This document shows, one piece after another, positions 34,686-45,009 of a DNA stretch of 64,000 nucleotides. Numbering within the stretch: the first letter of the stretch is position 1; the number at the start of each line of letters is the position of its first letter. This stretch comes from Sorangium cellulosum So0157-2 (GTDB lineage Bacteria > Myxococcota_A > Polyangia > Polyangiales > Polyangiaceae). The position numbers were made by a program, and so were the translations under genes. The stretch is taken from assembly GCF_000418325.1 (NCBI RefSeq), contig NC_021658.1, forward strand, positions 9,500,001-9,564,000, given 5' to 3'. A model generated the notes under the pieces. The model was not told the DNA's origin and ran no database searches. It saw nothing but the letters and a program-made list of their open reading frames with translations.

Positions 34686-35156
34686 ATGGCCCTGGTCCCC
34701 ACGCCCCCCGCCGCCCCGCGCGGCTACAGCGCCGTCGAGCTGGCCCGCGCCGCCGGCGTGAGCACCGGCACGATCAAGCACTGGTTCGCGGAGGGGCTGA
34801 TGGACAAACCCGAGTTCCGCGGCCGCCGCACCACGTACGGCCGCGAGCACCTCGTGCGGGCGCTCGCGATCAAGAAGCTGCGCGACCACAATTTGCTGCT
34901 CTCGGAGATCAAGCGGAAGCTCGCCGCGATCCCGCTCGAGGAGCTGGCGAAGGAGGTGCTGCCGCCGGAGCCGCCCACGAGCGCGGCGCCCGGCGCGGGC
35001 GAGCGCGCGGACGCGGCGGAGATCGGTCGGGCGTGGCGGCGCGTGGAGCTGATGCCCGGGCTGGAGCTGCACGTGCGCGCAGACGCAGGCGCGGTGGTGC
35101 ACCGGATGGCGGCGGAGATCCGCGAGAAGTACGGGTGTGAACGCGAGGAAGGGTGA
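34686..35156 (+). CDS. MerR-family transcriptional regulator
   Basis: A 156-residue protein. The N-terminal winged helix-turn-helix reads GYSAVELARAAGVSTGTIKH then WFAEGLMDKPEFRGRRTTYG and VRALAIKKLRDHNLLLSEIK, matching the MerR DNA-binding domain plus its linker helix. The C-terminal 70 residues are short and contain no Cys/His metal site, so the effector is unknown. It sits in an AT-rich environment and is convergent with a TenA-like gene across a CTAG-bounded element. Autoregulation is plausible. Confidence 0.88.
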   Translation: MALVPTPPAAPRGYSAVELARAAGVSTGTIKHWFAEGLMDKPEFRGRRTTYGREHLVRALAIKKLRDHNLLLSEIKRKLAAIPLEELAKEVLPPEPPTSAAPGAGERADAAEIGRAWRRVELMPGLELHVRADAGAVVHRMAAEIREKYGCEREEG

Positions 35157-35219
35157 ACGAGGGGCGGGCTCCGCGGAGAGAGAGAGAGAGAGAGCCGGTC
35201 GCGCTCCCCGCAGCCGGCG

Positions 35220-35402
35220 CTAGTCGGGCCCGCCAGAGGTCCGGCCAGGGATCCGGAGGGAGAGTTCAACGCCAAGGCGCAAAGACGCAAAGACGCAAAA
35301 AAGATTTGTAGTTTTGCGCCTTTGCGCCTTTGCGCCTTGGCGTTTATTTCTCGATTGCTCGCGATGCAGATCCCTGGCGGGAGTTCTGACCTGCGAGACT
35401 AG
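35220..35402 (-). repeat. CTAG-bounded inverted-arm element, copy 2
   Basis: A 183-bp copy of the element at 14284, in inverse orientation, with CTAG at both ends, the CGCAAAG-type arms at 35265-35343 around the loop GATTTGTAG, and the GTCCGGCCAGGGATCCGGAG block. Its right-hand CTAG supplies the TAG stop codon of the TenA-like gene. It separates convergent genes. Confidence 0.85.
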
Positions 35403-36076
35403 CCGCTCGCCTTCTGCGCTCCCAGCGCCAGCATCGCGTCCCAGAACATCTTCTCGTAAGCCTGAAATAGCCGGGTCGTGCGGCGGATCGCCCGGGGTTC
35501 CACGCCGCGGTCGAGCCCGTCCTGCACGATCGCGATCGCGGTGTCCTCGAACGACGGCAGGTTCGCGAACGCGTCCAGGAAGGCCGTGTGCTCCGCGCCG
35601 AAGCCGTACCGGTCGCGGAGCGCCTTCGCCATCCTGCCGCAGCTGAACCCCCACGCTGGGAAGTTGATGAGCAGGGCACACGCGATCTCGGCCGCCGAGG
35701 CGTTGGCCGCCGCCCAGGCCATCTGGGTGGCGTAGGCGAACCCCTCCGCGGTGACCTCGTACCGATCCAGGTCGCCCCCCGTCATGCCGAGCTTCTGGCC
35801 CATGGCGGCGATCGCGGCGGGCGCCGCGAGCTCGCCCTGGAGGACGCCGCTCCAGAAATCGCGAAAGGGCGTGTCCGCGAAGCGCTGGAGCATCATCGCC
35901 ATCGACCGCATGTCGCTGAGCACCACATGGTGCTGGTGGCCCGGAAACGCCTTCAGCCCCTCGAGCGCGATCTCGCCGCGCGAGAGCGCGCCCGGATAGG
36001 GGTGATCCCTCAGCTGATCGTCGATGCTGCGGAGCTCTTCGCGGATGTCCTTCACCAGCGCGATCGCGGCCTTCAT
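35399..36076 (-). CDS. TenA/heme-oxygenase-fold family protein
   Basis: A 225-residue all-helical protein. ATG 36076 is preferred because CGGAGGACG lies upstream; the frame stays open further but becomes Pro/Arg-rich. Features include FPGHQHHVVLSDMRSMAMML, FRDFWSGVLQGELAAPAAIA, GFAYATQMAWAAANASAAEI, LLINFPAWGFSCGRMAKALR and AYEKMFWDAML, which match the TENA/THI-4/PqqC fold. Members include thiaminase II (aminopyrimidine hydrolase) and di-iron oxygenases. The active-site Cys and Glu cannot be assigned with certainty. Its stop codon is formed by the neighbouring repeat element. The next gene upstream on the strand is a ferredoxin. Confidence 0.78.
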   Translation of the reverse strand: MKAAIALVKDIREELRSIDDQLRDHPYPGALSRGEIALEGLKAFPGHQHHVVLSDMRSMAMMLQRFADTPFRDFWSGVLQGELAAPAAIAAMGQKLGMTGGDLDRYEVTAEGFAYATQMAWAAANASAAEIACALLINFPAWGFSCGRMAKALRDRYGFGAEHTAFLDAFANLPSFEDTAIAIVQDGLDRGVEPRAIRRTTRLFQAYEKMFWDAMLALGAQKASG

Positions 36077-36219
36077 GGATGGCGTCCTCCGTTCGGGCCC
36101 CATCCTACCACCGCTCGGCCCGCCGCGTTCCCGCGGACGTGCGCGCGGAGATCGGGCCCTGTCGTCCGTTCGTCCGTTCGCGCGAGGCGCGCCCTCCCGG
36201 GAAGCCGCCCGGCGGCGCC

Positions 36220-36528
36220 TCAGGCGCGCTGGGCGAAGAAGCGGGCGTTGATCTCCCGGTAGTGCTGCCACTCGGCCGGCAGCTCGTCTTCGTCGAAGAT
36301 GGCGTCCACCGGGCACTCGCCCTCGCAGGCGCCGCAAGAGATGCACGACTCGGGATCGATGTAGAGCTGGAGGCGCGCGAGGCGCGTCTTCCGCTCTCCT
36401 TCCGGGAGCTCCGCGATGCGCGCGATCTCGCCGGCCGGGAGCGGGCCGTGGATGCACTCCACGGGGCAGACGGAGACGCACGCGGTGTCGCAAGTGGCGA
36501 TGCAGGGCTCGGCGATGACGTAAGCCAT
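36220..36528 (-). CDS. 4Fe-4S/7Fe-type ferredoxin
   Basis: A 102-residue ferredoxin. The first cluster region is CIATCDTACVSVCPVECIH and the second is CISCGACEGECPVDAI, giving enough Cys for two clusters of the 7Fe or 8Fe type common in FdxA-like proteins. The start MAYVIAEPC matches the family beginning. It carries electrons in the cytoplasm. It is divergent from a sigma-54 activator gene (177-bp spacer) and precedes the TenA-like gene on its own strand with a 143-bp gap. Confidence 0.92.
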   Translation of the reverse strand: MAYVIAEPCIATCDTACVSVCPVECIHGPLPAGEIARIAELPEGERKTRLARLQLYIDPESCISCGACEGECPVDAIFDEDELPAEWQHYREINARFFAQRA

Positions 36529-36705
36529 GAAGGGGTCCTTTCCGCGGAACGATCGCCCGCGCTCTCCTCGCTCCCTTGTGCATGTGCACGGCGCATACCC
36601 GCGCCCCGAGCGGCCCTTTCCCGGGCCTGCGCCGGCCTTGTGCGGCCCTGGCAACGCCCCTACGGTGCCGCGCAACGCCATTTCGGTGGCGTCGCTCCCC
36701 GCCCG

Positions 36706-38112
<1,407 letters not shown>

Positions 38113-38167
38113 CTCGAGGCCAGCGCGGCCCGGCATCGGGTGATCGGCCGCCGTCGACGAGGCCGCG

Positions 38168-39094
38168 TCAGCGCTCGGCGACGGCGAGCCGCTCGATGGC
38201 GCGGACGCCGCGATGCGGGGGCCAGTAGCGCGCGGCCCAGTCCACGGTCGACTCGTCGGAGAGCACGCGGAGGCCGGCGCCCGCGAGGAGCTCGCGCATC
38301 TCCTCGCGCGCGAGCGGCGTGCGGACGGGCTCGCCCAGGGAGCGGAACAGGCCCCGGATCGCGCGCTCCGCCCAGGCGGGGAGCTCGGCGCCGGGGAGCA
38401 TCCCGTAGGTGAGCGCGATGCGGCTCCCGGGCGCGGAGAGCGCCGCCGTGAGGCGCAACGTCGCCTCGATCGCCTCGCGCGTCAGGTAGACGGCCACGCC
38501 CTCCCAGATCCAGAACGTGGGCTCGGCCGGGCGGAAGCCGGCCGCGAGGAGCGCCTCGTCGAGGCGGTCTCGCTCGAAGTCCACCGGCACGCGCGCGAGG
38601 CCGCGGGCCTCGAGCGCCGGCGCGGCTCTCGCGGCGCCCGGCGCGCCCGCGGCGCTGCCGTCCCCGCGCGCGAGCGACGCGAGGCGCTCGACCTTGTCGC
38701 GCTGCGTGCTCGGGTGATCGACCTCGAAGACCTGGACGCCCGCGAGCTCGGGCAGGCGCATCGCGCGGCTGTCCAGGCCGGCGCCGAGCACGACGAGCTG
38801 GGATGTGCCGCGCGCGACGGCCTCGCGGAGCGCGTCGTCGATCGCGCGGGTGCGGAGCGCGACGTGGTAGCCGACGCCGAACGTGGCGACGCCGATCGCG
38901 CGGTGGAGGGCGCGGGCGGCGGCAGGAGAGCCCGCCGCCCGCGGGAGCGCGCGCGCCGGCAGCGCGAGCGGCCACGGGACGAGGCGGGCCGCGAGCGGGT
39001 CGGGCGCCACGCGGTAGGGCTCGGGCATCTCGGTGTAGAGCGCCCGCAGGGCAGCGACGAGGGAGGCGGTGAGGCTTGGGCGTCGAGATCGCAC
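38168..39094 (-). CDS. Class I SAM-dependent methyltransferase (LCMT/TIGR00027-like)
   Basis: About 308 residues starting at GTG 39094; an ATG at 39160 would add an Arg-rich stretch. The fold is that of leucine carboxyl methyltransferase-related enzymes: VVLGAGLDSRAMRLPE (SAM motif I), VFEVDHPSTQRDKVERL, and PTFWIWEGVAVYLTREAIEA (post-motif W.EG..MYL signature). These act on small molecules or unknown substrates, and myxobacteria carry many copies, some in natural-product clusters. No biosynthetic genes are nearby. It is convergent with the sigma-54 activator. Confidence 0.88.
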   Translation of the reverse strand: MRSRRPSLTASLVAALRALYTEMPEPYRVAPDPLAARLVPWPLALPARALPRAAGSPAAARALHRAIGVATFGVGYHVALRTRAIDDALREAVARGTSQLVVLGAGLDSRAMRLPELAGVQVFEVDHPSTQRDKVERLASLARGDGSAAGAPGAARAAPALEARGLARVPVDFERDRLDEALLAAGFRPAEPTFWIWEGVAVYLTREAIEATLRLTAALSAPGSRIALTYGMLPGAELPAWAERAIRGLFRSLGEPVRTPLAREEMRELLAGAGLRVLSDESTVDWAARYWPPHRGVRAIERLAVAER

Positions 39095-39292
39095 GGGGTG
39101 CCGGGGCTCGCGGTGGGCCGCCCGGGATCTTCCGCGGCGGCGCCTCAGCGTACATGCCACGTCGCCGGCGCGCCCGTCTGCCCGCCGTTCGGTTCCCGCT
39201 CAGCTCCAGGTCGGTCGCTGCGGCGCGCGCGCCCTGCGTCGGCGCGCTGTCGCTGCGGAGATCCAAGGCGCGGAGAGCCGCGGGCGCGGCGC

Positions 39293-40573
39293 CGCGGCAC
39301 CGGCCGCTCGAGCCGCCTCGGCTGCGCGGAAGGGGAGACGCCGGAGAGCGAGGCCGGCAGCTATCTCACCGACGCCGAGCTGGCCGCCTGTCTGCCGTCG
39401 ATCAAGGCCGAGCTGGGCGACGACATCCAGGGCTACACCGTGACGAACGCCGCGCGCGACGTCGGCGAGATCATCGCGCGGACGCGCGCCCCAGGCGGCG
39501 ACGTCATCGTCTCCGGCGGCTCCTACGGGTCGATCTGGGGCCACCGCTACCTCCAGCTCTATCCCGACCAGCCAACGGCCGTGTCGCTCACCGCGCTGGC
39601 CGTCAACTCGCGCCTCTCGGACATGGATGTCTGGCTCAACGACCTCGGCCAGCGGTTCATGGGCCTCTGCGGCGCCGACCCGTCCTGCTCGGAGAAGCTC
39701 GGCGCCGACCCGTGGGCGACGATGACGGAGACCCTGGACGCGTTCGAGGAAGGCGCCTGCCCGGAGGTGGCCGCGCTCGGCGTTGACCGGCCGGTCTTCC
39801 AGGCGCTGTTCGCGCAGTCCCTCTACCAATGGGCGCCGCGGCCGCTCATCCCGGCGCTGATCTACCGGCTGGACCGGTGCTCTCCTGCCGACGTCGCCGC
39901 GTTCACCCACCTCGCGGGGATCCTGCTCGCTCCCCTCCCCGAGCCGCTCTCGCCCTCCCTGCGGTTCTACTCCCCGGTGCTCCGCAACAACATCATGCTG
40001 TCGGAGCTCTGGGCCGACCCACCGCCGCCCGCGTCCGAGATGCAGGAGTACCTCGCGGAGGCCAACGTGGCCCTCGGGCTGACGGACGACGCCGCCGCGG
40101 TCCACGAGAGCTGGCCGCGGTACACCCCCGACGCCTACGCAGGGCAGTGGGCCACGACGAGCGTGCCCCTGCTGCTCCTCCACGGGGGGCTCGACTTCAT
40201 CCCGAGCGCGGTGCCGGAGGCCGTCGAGCGCCACTTCACCGGCCCGAACCAGACCTTCGTGATGCTGCCGCGGGCCCCTCACACCCTCGAGAGCCCGACC
40301 AGCAGCGGCACCTCGTGCGACCTGGAGATCCTGCTCCAGTTCGTCGCCGATCCCGAGGCGCCCCTCGACACGTCGTGCACCGAGCGGATCCTGCCCCTGG
40401 ATTTCAGCGTCGATCCGACCCTGAGCGCCACCTACCTCGGCACGGACGACGCATGGGACGGCGACCCGGGCGCGGAGCGGCGCGCGTCCACGGCGTCGCC
40501 CGAGCACGCGCGCGCGATCACGCGCCTGCGCGAGGCGATCGCGCGCCTGCGCGCGGCGATCGCGGCTCGGTGA
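39293..40573 (+). pseudogene. N-terminally truncated alpha/beta hydrolase (TAP-like)
   Basis: The open frame aligns in style with secreted tripeptidyl-aminopeptidase-like hydrolases from the RGTGRSSRLGC segment onward. It keeps the nucleophile elbow GGSYGS, the Asp region LLHGGLDFIPSA and the His region RAPHTLESPTSSG. The signal peptide and the first 110-130 residues with the oxyanion HGGPG-type motif are missing, and no in-frame start codon lies near 39290. The region upstream does not encode them in another frame. It is probably a 5'-deleted pseudogene, though a non-standard start cannot be excluded. Confidence 0.75.
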
Positions 40574-40779
40574 CGGGGACAGGCTGCATAGAGTTACAAC
40601 AAGACTAGATCAGGAAGAACGTCTCCCGGGGCGCGGCGAATTCTGCTAGAGCTGTGAGCCGCGTCGAGCGCGGATCGCGCCCCGACGCGAGCGGCGGATT
40701 CTTAGGACGACGGCGAACGTGCCGCGCTGCGGGAGCGCGCAGCTCCGGCGAGCGGGCCTATCACCTTTCGGGCATCGAC

Positions 40780-41841
40780 ATGACTTCTTCTTTGCATCGC
40801 GACATCGCACGCTTCACTTGGGTTGGCGTCTCCTGTCTTGCCCTGTCCGCCGCGGCGGCGGGGTGCTCGGACGACGGGAACGGCGGCTCGGACGCAGGGG
40901 GCGCCGGCGGCTCCGGCGCGGGGACCGGCGGCGCGTCGAGCGTGAGCTCGGGCACGGGCAACCCCATCGCCACCAGCAGCAGCGCCGGCGGCGGCGCCAG
41001 CAGCAGCGCCACGACCAGCAGCAGCACCACGACCAGCAGCAGCACCACGACCAGCAGCAGCACCACGACCAGCAGCAGCACCACGACCAGCAGCAGCACC
41101 ACGACCAGCAGCAGCACCACGACCAGCAGCAGCACCGGGACGCCGAGCGCGACGAGCACCACGTCGAGCACGGGCACCGGCACGCCGACCGGCGCGTGCC
41201 CGGCGACCGCGACGTTCTGCGCCGACTTCGAGGGCGACGGGCTCCCCGCAGGCGCGACGTACCGCCCGTCGTACCAGGCGGCCGACGCGCTGAAGAACAT
41301 GGAGATCGACGCCTCGATCGTCCACGCCGGCGCGCGCTCGCTGCACGTGAAGCCCGGAATGAGCGGCTACGACTGGCGGATGCTCTCCGTCCCGGCGCCC
41401 GGCCCGACGTTCTGGGTCCGGCTCTACGTGCGCAGCAGCGTGGATCTCGGCCAGTCCGACCACAACGCCTACTTCCAGGCCATGACCGGCACCGGCGAGC
41501 CCAACGAGGGGGACAACGTGGAGGTCGCCGAGCAATACTGCCAGATCGTCCTGAACCTGCGCGACGATGTCGTCCTGCCGACGGGCGGCGACTTCCGGTG
41601 CGGGAGCGGCGGCGCGAGCCTCCCCAAGGACCAGTGGCACTGCATGGAAGCCTACTTCGACGGCACCAAGGGCGATGTCCAGATCTACGCCAACGGCACC
41701 AAGATCATCGACAAGACCGGCTGGAAAAAGCTCGACTTCAAGACGTTCAGCTTCGGCTACCTCGGCTTCCACGGCCCCGCGCGCTCGATGTGGTACGACG
41801 ACGTGGCCGTCGCGCCCGAGCGGATCGGCTGCGCCGACTGA
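40780..41841 (+). CDS. Lipoprotein with Ser/Thr repeat linker and concanavalin-like domain
   Basis: A 353-residue secreted protein: lipoprotein signal (SCLALSAAAAGC), a Gly/Ser linker, an array of (TTTSSS) repeats at about residues 77-120, then a C-terminal domain of about 215 residues (FCADFEGDGLPAGATYRPSY, FWVRLYVRSSVDLG, GFHGPARSMWYDDVAVAPERIGC) that looks like a laminin-G/polysaccharide-lyase jelly roll. Two such domains in the family bind or cut polysaccharides. Catalytic residues are not identifiable here. It has no partner gene nearby. Confidence 0.8.
   Translation: MTSSLHRDIARFTWVGVSCLALSAAAAGCSDDGNGGSDAGGAGGSGAGTGGASSVSSGTGNPIATSSSAGGGASSSATTSSSTTTSSSTTTSSSTTTSSSTTTSSSTTTSSSTTTSSSTGTPSATSTTSSTGTGTPTGACPATATFCADFEGDGLPAGATYRPSYQAADALKNMEIDASIVHAGARSLHVKPGMSGYDWRMLSVPAPGPTFWVRLYVRSSVDLGQSDHNAYFQAMTGTGEPNEGDNVEVAEQYCQIVLNLRDDVVLPTGGDFRCGSGGASLPKDQWHCMEAYFDGTKGDVQIYANGTKIIDKTGWKKLDFKTFSFGYLGFHGPARSMWYDDVAVAPERIGCAD
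41010..41136 (+). repeat. 18-bp tandem array (7 copies) in the lipoprotein linker
   Basis: ACGACCAGCAGCAGCACC and its frame-shifted neighbours repeat seven times, encoding (TTSSST). The linker length would change in steps of six residues with copy number. Confidence 0.93.
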
Positions 41842-41923
41842 CACGCGCGGTCGGACAGGGAGGCGGGACGTCAGGAAGAAGAGAGCGGATCGCAGCCGGG
41901 TCAGGGCCGTGCGTGCCTGAGGA

Positions 41924-42085
41924 TCAACGGCCCCAGCAGGCCCTGGCGCATTCTGCGGTGTAACTCCTGTCGCAGAAGCTCACGCACGCCCTGACGCTCG
42001 CGCCACCGCCGCAGGTGAGACGGCCAATCAGCGCGGGCATCGTCAAGGACGCGACGTCCTCGATGAGGTGAAGAAGCTCGACCAC
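41924..42085 (-). CDS. Candidate Cys-rich small peptide gene, possibly frameshifted
   Basis: From GTG 42085 to TGA 41924-41926 the frame encodes VVELLHLIEDVASLT then MPALIGRLTC and a core with five further Cys ending ECARACWGR. An upstream in-phase segment (KKQKDAARAE) also has coding-like third-position bias, while an ATG at 42119 (MEEAK...) would join it if one base in an AAAA run at about 42107 were absent. The result looks like a helical leader followed by a Cys-rich core, as in some ribosomal peptide precursors or small secreted peptides. No modification enzyme lies beside it. Start and expression are unproven. Confidence 0.4.
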   Translation of the reverse strand: MVELLHLIEDVASLTMPALIGRLTCGGGASVRACVSFCDRSYTAECARACWGR

Positions 42086-43173
42086 CTCGGCGCGCGCGGC
42101 GTCCTTTTGCTTCTTCCATTCCCCATGTCACAGCAGTGGACCCACTCAGGGCAAACGCGGACTCCCGTGCGGAGAGCACGGCAGAGGGCGGCAGGGGCCT
42201 CGCCGACATCCTCGGCGCGTCCTCCGCGCCGCTCGCGCGCCCGGAGTCTGCGAACATCAAGACTGCGGTGAGGACGTCGAGGCGCGTCGCGGACTTCATG
42301 TTCGTCTACTTGTACGAGCGTGTCCTTTCTGGGAAGCTCTCCGAGCACCTCAGGATCATGTGAAGCTGTTCCGCCGTGCGGATGGCCACGGAACGAGATC
42401 GGCACACGTACTGGACGTGCTCGGTCCCTGCGCAACGTTCCCGACGTTCATCGCCCGTGGCGCGCGAGGAGAACAGCGACGGCAAGGGGAGATGCGGATC
42501 GGCCACGCCGGACGCATGCTGTTCGCAGCATATGATGAGCGTCGCTGGAGAGCACGAAGCAGCGCGAGCAGCGCGCAGTCCGAGGCGGAACGCGGCACCA
42601 CGCGTCGAGGCGAGGCGACGCGGAGTTGTGTCCAGAGCGGCGCGGAGGACGCGCCCGCGTGGAGCGAGGTGCGAGAGCAGCCAAGCGCGGCGGCGAGAAG
42701 CCGGCTCCACGGCGGCGCTCGCTGCGCGCGCCGGGCGCCGGTAGCGCCGAAGCGCAGCGGCGCAGACCGCCAGAGTAGTGCCGGGCGCACAGGCGACCAG
42801 ACGAGCGATACGCTGCGTGTGCGGATCGTTGGACTGACGATCTCGCGTGCCTCGCTCGAGCTCCTTCACCACGAGCCCCCTGCACATTGGAGCGATCCGC
42901 TCTTCGCACGCTCACGGCGATGCGCCGCGAACCAACGCGCTCGACGTCGCCGGGCCGGCCTCGCCAGAAAACATCTGTTCGCTCGGAGCAGGAACACAGA
43001 TGACATCACTCCCACACGGATGTTCGGTGGCTGTGCTGGTGACACCGCAGCGTGAAAGACAGGTCGGCACAGGCGTCCCACGCACAGACACACGCAGGCA
43101 CGCCATCTGCTTACCCTCGAGTCGAGATGCCGCGGACCAGACGGTCCGGTCACAGGGCATCGCTGGAGGAAAC
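42086..43173. other. Gene-poor region upstream of a repeat-rich lipoprotein
   Basis: About 1.1 kb of lower and uneven G+C. Open frames exist on both strands but are short, Arg-rich and lack domain resemblance. The last 250 bases (about 42920-43173) resemble the segment before the paralogous lipoprotein at about 44760-45009, so this is shared upstream sequence, probably promoter/leader. The remainder may be decayed mobile DNA. Confidence 0.5.
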
Positions 43174-43557
43174 ATGCGATCGATTTTCTGTGGAGCGGCG
43201 TTCTTGATGGTGATCGCGGCCGTGACGACCGGATGCGCGGTCGAGCAGGCGGACACGTACGACAGCGAGGTGAGCGAGGACGCCGAGGTTGTCGACTCGA
43301 GCGCCGCCGCGATCGAGAGCGAGGTCGGGGGCTCCCGCGTCGGGATCGACCTGGTCGCGGGACCTGGGCAGTCCTACGTTCCGCAAATCGGGCAGATGGC
43401 GCCGAAGAAGGAGCTCTGCCTGTCGAAGCACGGCCTGCCAACGAAGCTCGTCCCGACGATCACGCAGTACCCTGGCACCACGCAGTACCCTGGCACCACG
43501 CAGTACCCTGGTATCTGGCAGTATCCTACGAATCCACCGATCTATCCGCAGCTGTAG
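43174..43557 (+). CDS. Small lipoprotein with TQYPG repeats (paralogue A)
   Basis: ATG 43174 follows the strong ribosome site TGGAGGAAAC. The 127-residue product has the signal MRSIFCGAAFLMVIAAVTTG then Cys21, an acidic Ser/Ala region, the conserved motif GPGQSYVPQIGQ, then tandem TQYPGT repeats and the end PPIYPQL. It shares the start, the GPGQSY motif, the PP.YPQ end and about 120 bp of upstream DNA with the gene at 45010. The two form a small family with divergent central repeats. Function is unknown; surface location is inferred. Confidence 0.8.
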   Translation: MRSIFCGAAFLMVIAAVTTGCAVEQADTYDSEVSEDAEVVDSSAAAIESEVGGSRVGIDLVAGPGQSYVPQIGQMAPKKELCLSKHGLPTKLVPTITQYPGTTQYPGTTQYPGIWQYPTNPPIYPQL

Positions 43558-44185
43558 TCCACGACAGCAGTCGAGGTCGCCAGAGGTGGTGGTGCCCGCC
43601 GCGGCGGACGCCGGTCGCGCGTCGCGGCGCCGCGGCGCGCCCCTGAAGAGGTGAAGGCCGATCGAGGCCAGCGCACCTGCTGCTCGCCACGATCGCGAGG
43701 AGCCGCGGCCGCCCGTCACTCCCCCGGGCGGCGCGGCTCCTTGCGATCGCGGCGCGCGGCTCGTGATGGTGCACCGGGAGGAGGTTCACCGAGCCGCGAT
43801 ACAGCGCCCCGGTCGTCCCGTCTCGAACGGTGACGGCCACGCAGCCTCGCAGATGGGAGGCTATATTGGTGAGGTGGGCGCTGTTCCGGATGGGAATATA
43901 GCCCAGGCTGACAATAGAGTCGCCCGGGTCCGCATGGAACCGACCTATGCTCGGCGACCACATGGATCGCAGCGGGCTGTTGGCGTAGATGGTCCCGACC
44001 TGGGCGCCGACCTGGCCGAAGCCGAAGGGCGGCAGCAGGGACGCGCCGAGCTGTGGAGAATAATACAGATAATCCACTGGTGCATAGGTGAGCGGCAGCG
44101 GGCTGCGAGCAGACGCCCACGCCGGCGCGAGCATAGAGGCTGCGGTCACCGCGCACACGGCCAGACTTTTCGCTGCGAACCTCAT
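43526..44185 (-). CDS. Secreted protein of unknown function
   Basis: ATG 44185 has AAAGGAAA upstream and a clear signal peptide (LAVCAVTAASMLAPAWA). Residues 25-130 are Gly/Pro/Tyr-rich (YYSPQLGASLLPPFGFGQ, IYANSPLRSMWSPSIGRF, GCVAVTVRDGTTGALYRGSV) and look like a folded beta domain. After about residue 140 the sequence becomes Arg-rich and may be out of frame, so the true end could be earlier or a frameshift may be present. The annotated stop overlaps the 3' end of paralogue A on the other strand. No family was recognised. Confidence 0.6.
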   Translation of the reverse strand: MRFAAKSLAVCAVTAASMLAPAWASARSPLPLTYAPVDYLYYSPQLGASLLPPFGFGQVGAQVGTIYANSPLRSMWSPSIGRFHADPGDSIVSLGYIPIRNSAHLTNIASHLRGCVAVTVRDGTTGALYRGSVNLLPVHHHEPRAAIARSRAARGSDGRPRLLAIVASSRCAGLDRPSPLQGRAAAPRRATGVRRGGHHHLWRPRLLSWTTAADRSVDS

Positions 44186-45009
44186 GGTTTTTTCCTTTCA
44201 TGGAGATGGTCACGACAAGCCGCGCAGGCAGCCCTGGCGGCGCGTTGATGCCGGTTCGACCCCTGATCCGCCTCAGAGCAATGCCGGCGACCACACACCT
44301 TCAACGCAGCCGTTTCGTCCAGCGTCAACTCGAGCCCGGACGCAAGATGTTCCGGGTCATCATGGGACGGCGAGCCTATTGATTGCATGGAATCTCAGCA
44401 ACGCCGGCCGCTCGTGGCTGCGCTTCATCTCCGGGAGGACGTCTGTATGATGGGATGCTCCTGGCGCCGCATCGCGCGACGACCAAGAGCGTCTTGCCAA
44501 ACAACGCTCTCCGAGCGAACGACAGAGCCCGCCGCGCGTCGGCCTATCGCCGCGCACCCCCCAGGCAGCACACCCCGAGCAGAGCGCCGACGCGCAGGGA
44601 CCCCAGCGCGCGGAAGACCGCTTGTGCGGGTTCGCGTCGACCGATGAGCTCACGCACCGCGCTCGTCCGTTCGACCAGGGATCCTCCGCGCCATCGATCT
44701 CGACCCTTCACTCCAGATGTCACCTGCGCCGCGACGGTGCGCCTGGCAGCCGCCGCGCCCGCGCGGGCCGGCAAACCTCGTTCTACCCGCGACAGGCACA
44801 CGGACAACGCTGCACCGAACGGCCGCCCAGTGAGATTGCCGGTGCCATCCTGTCCCCACGAACGCCTGCTGGTAGACGCGGCCCGGGACACGCCGGGTGA
44901 TCCCATGCGGCCTGCGCACAAACACACACGGGCACGCCACATGCTTAACATCGAAGGCGAGATGTCCACGGACCAGGCGGTCCAATCGCGGGGCATCGAT
45001 GGAGGCAAT
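44186..45009. other. Intergenic region upstream of lipoprotein paralogue B
   Basis: 824 bases between the secreted-protein gene and paralogue B. The final 250 bases match the region before paralogue A (conserved cacAcGC...CGCCA, TGCTTA.C and GGCATCG.TGGAGG blocks). No credible frame was seen in the rest. Confidence 0.5.

Noticed and set aside
36529..36705. Sigma-54 -24/-12 promoter between the ferredoxin and the sigma-54 activator
   Set aside because: GGCAC and TTGC occur on the minus strand, but with a spacing of 10 instead of about 5 bases, so the match does not hold.
42306..42915. Minus-strand open frames of 150-190 codons in the gene-poor region
   Set aside because: They are Arg/Ser/Ala-rich, overlap each other in all frames and have no ribosome site or family resemblance.
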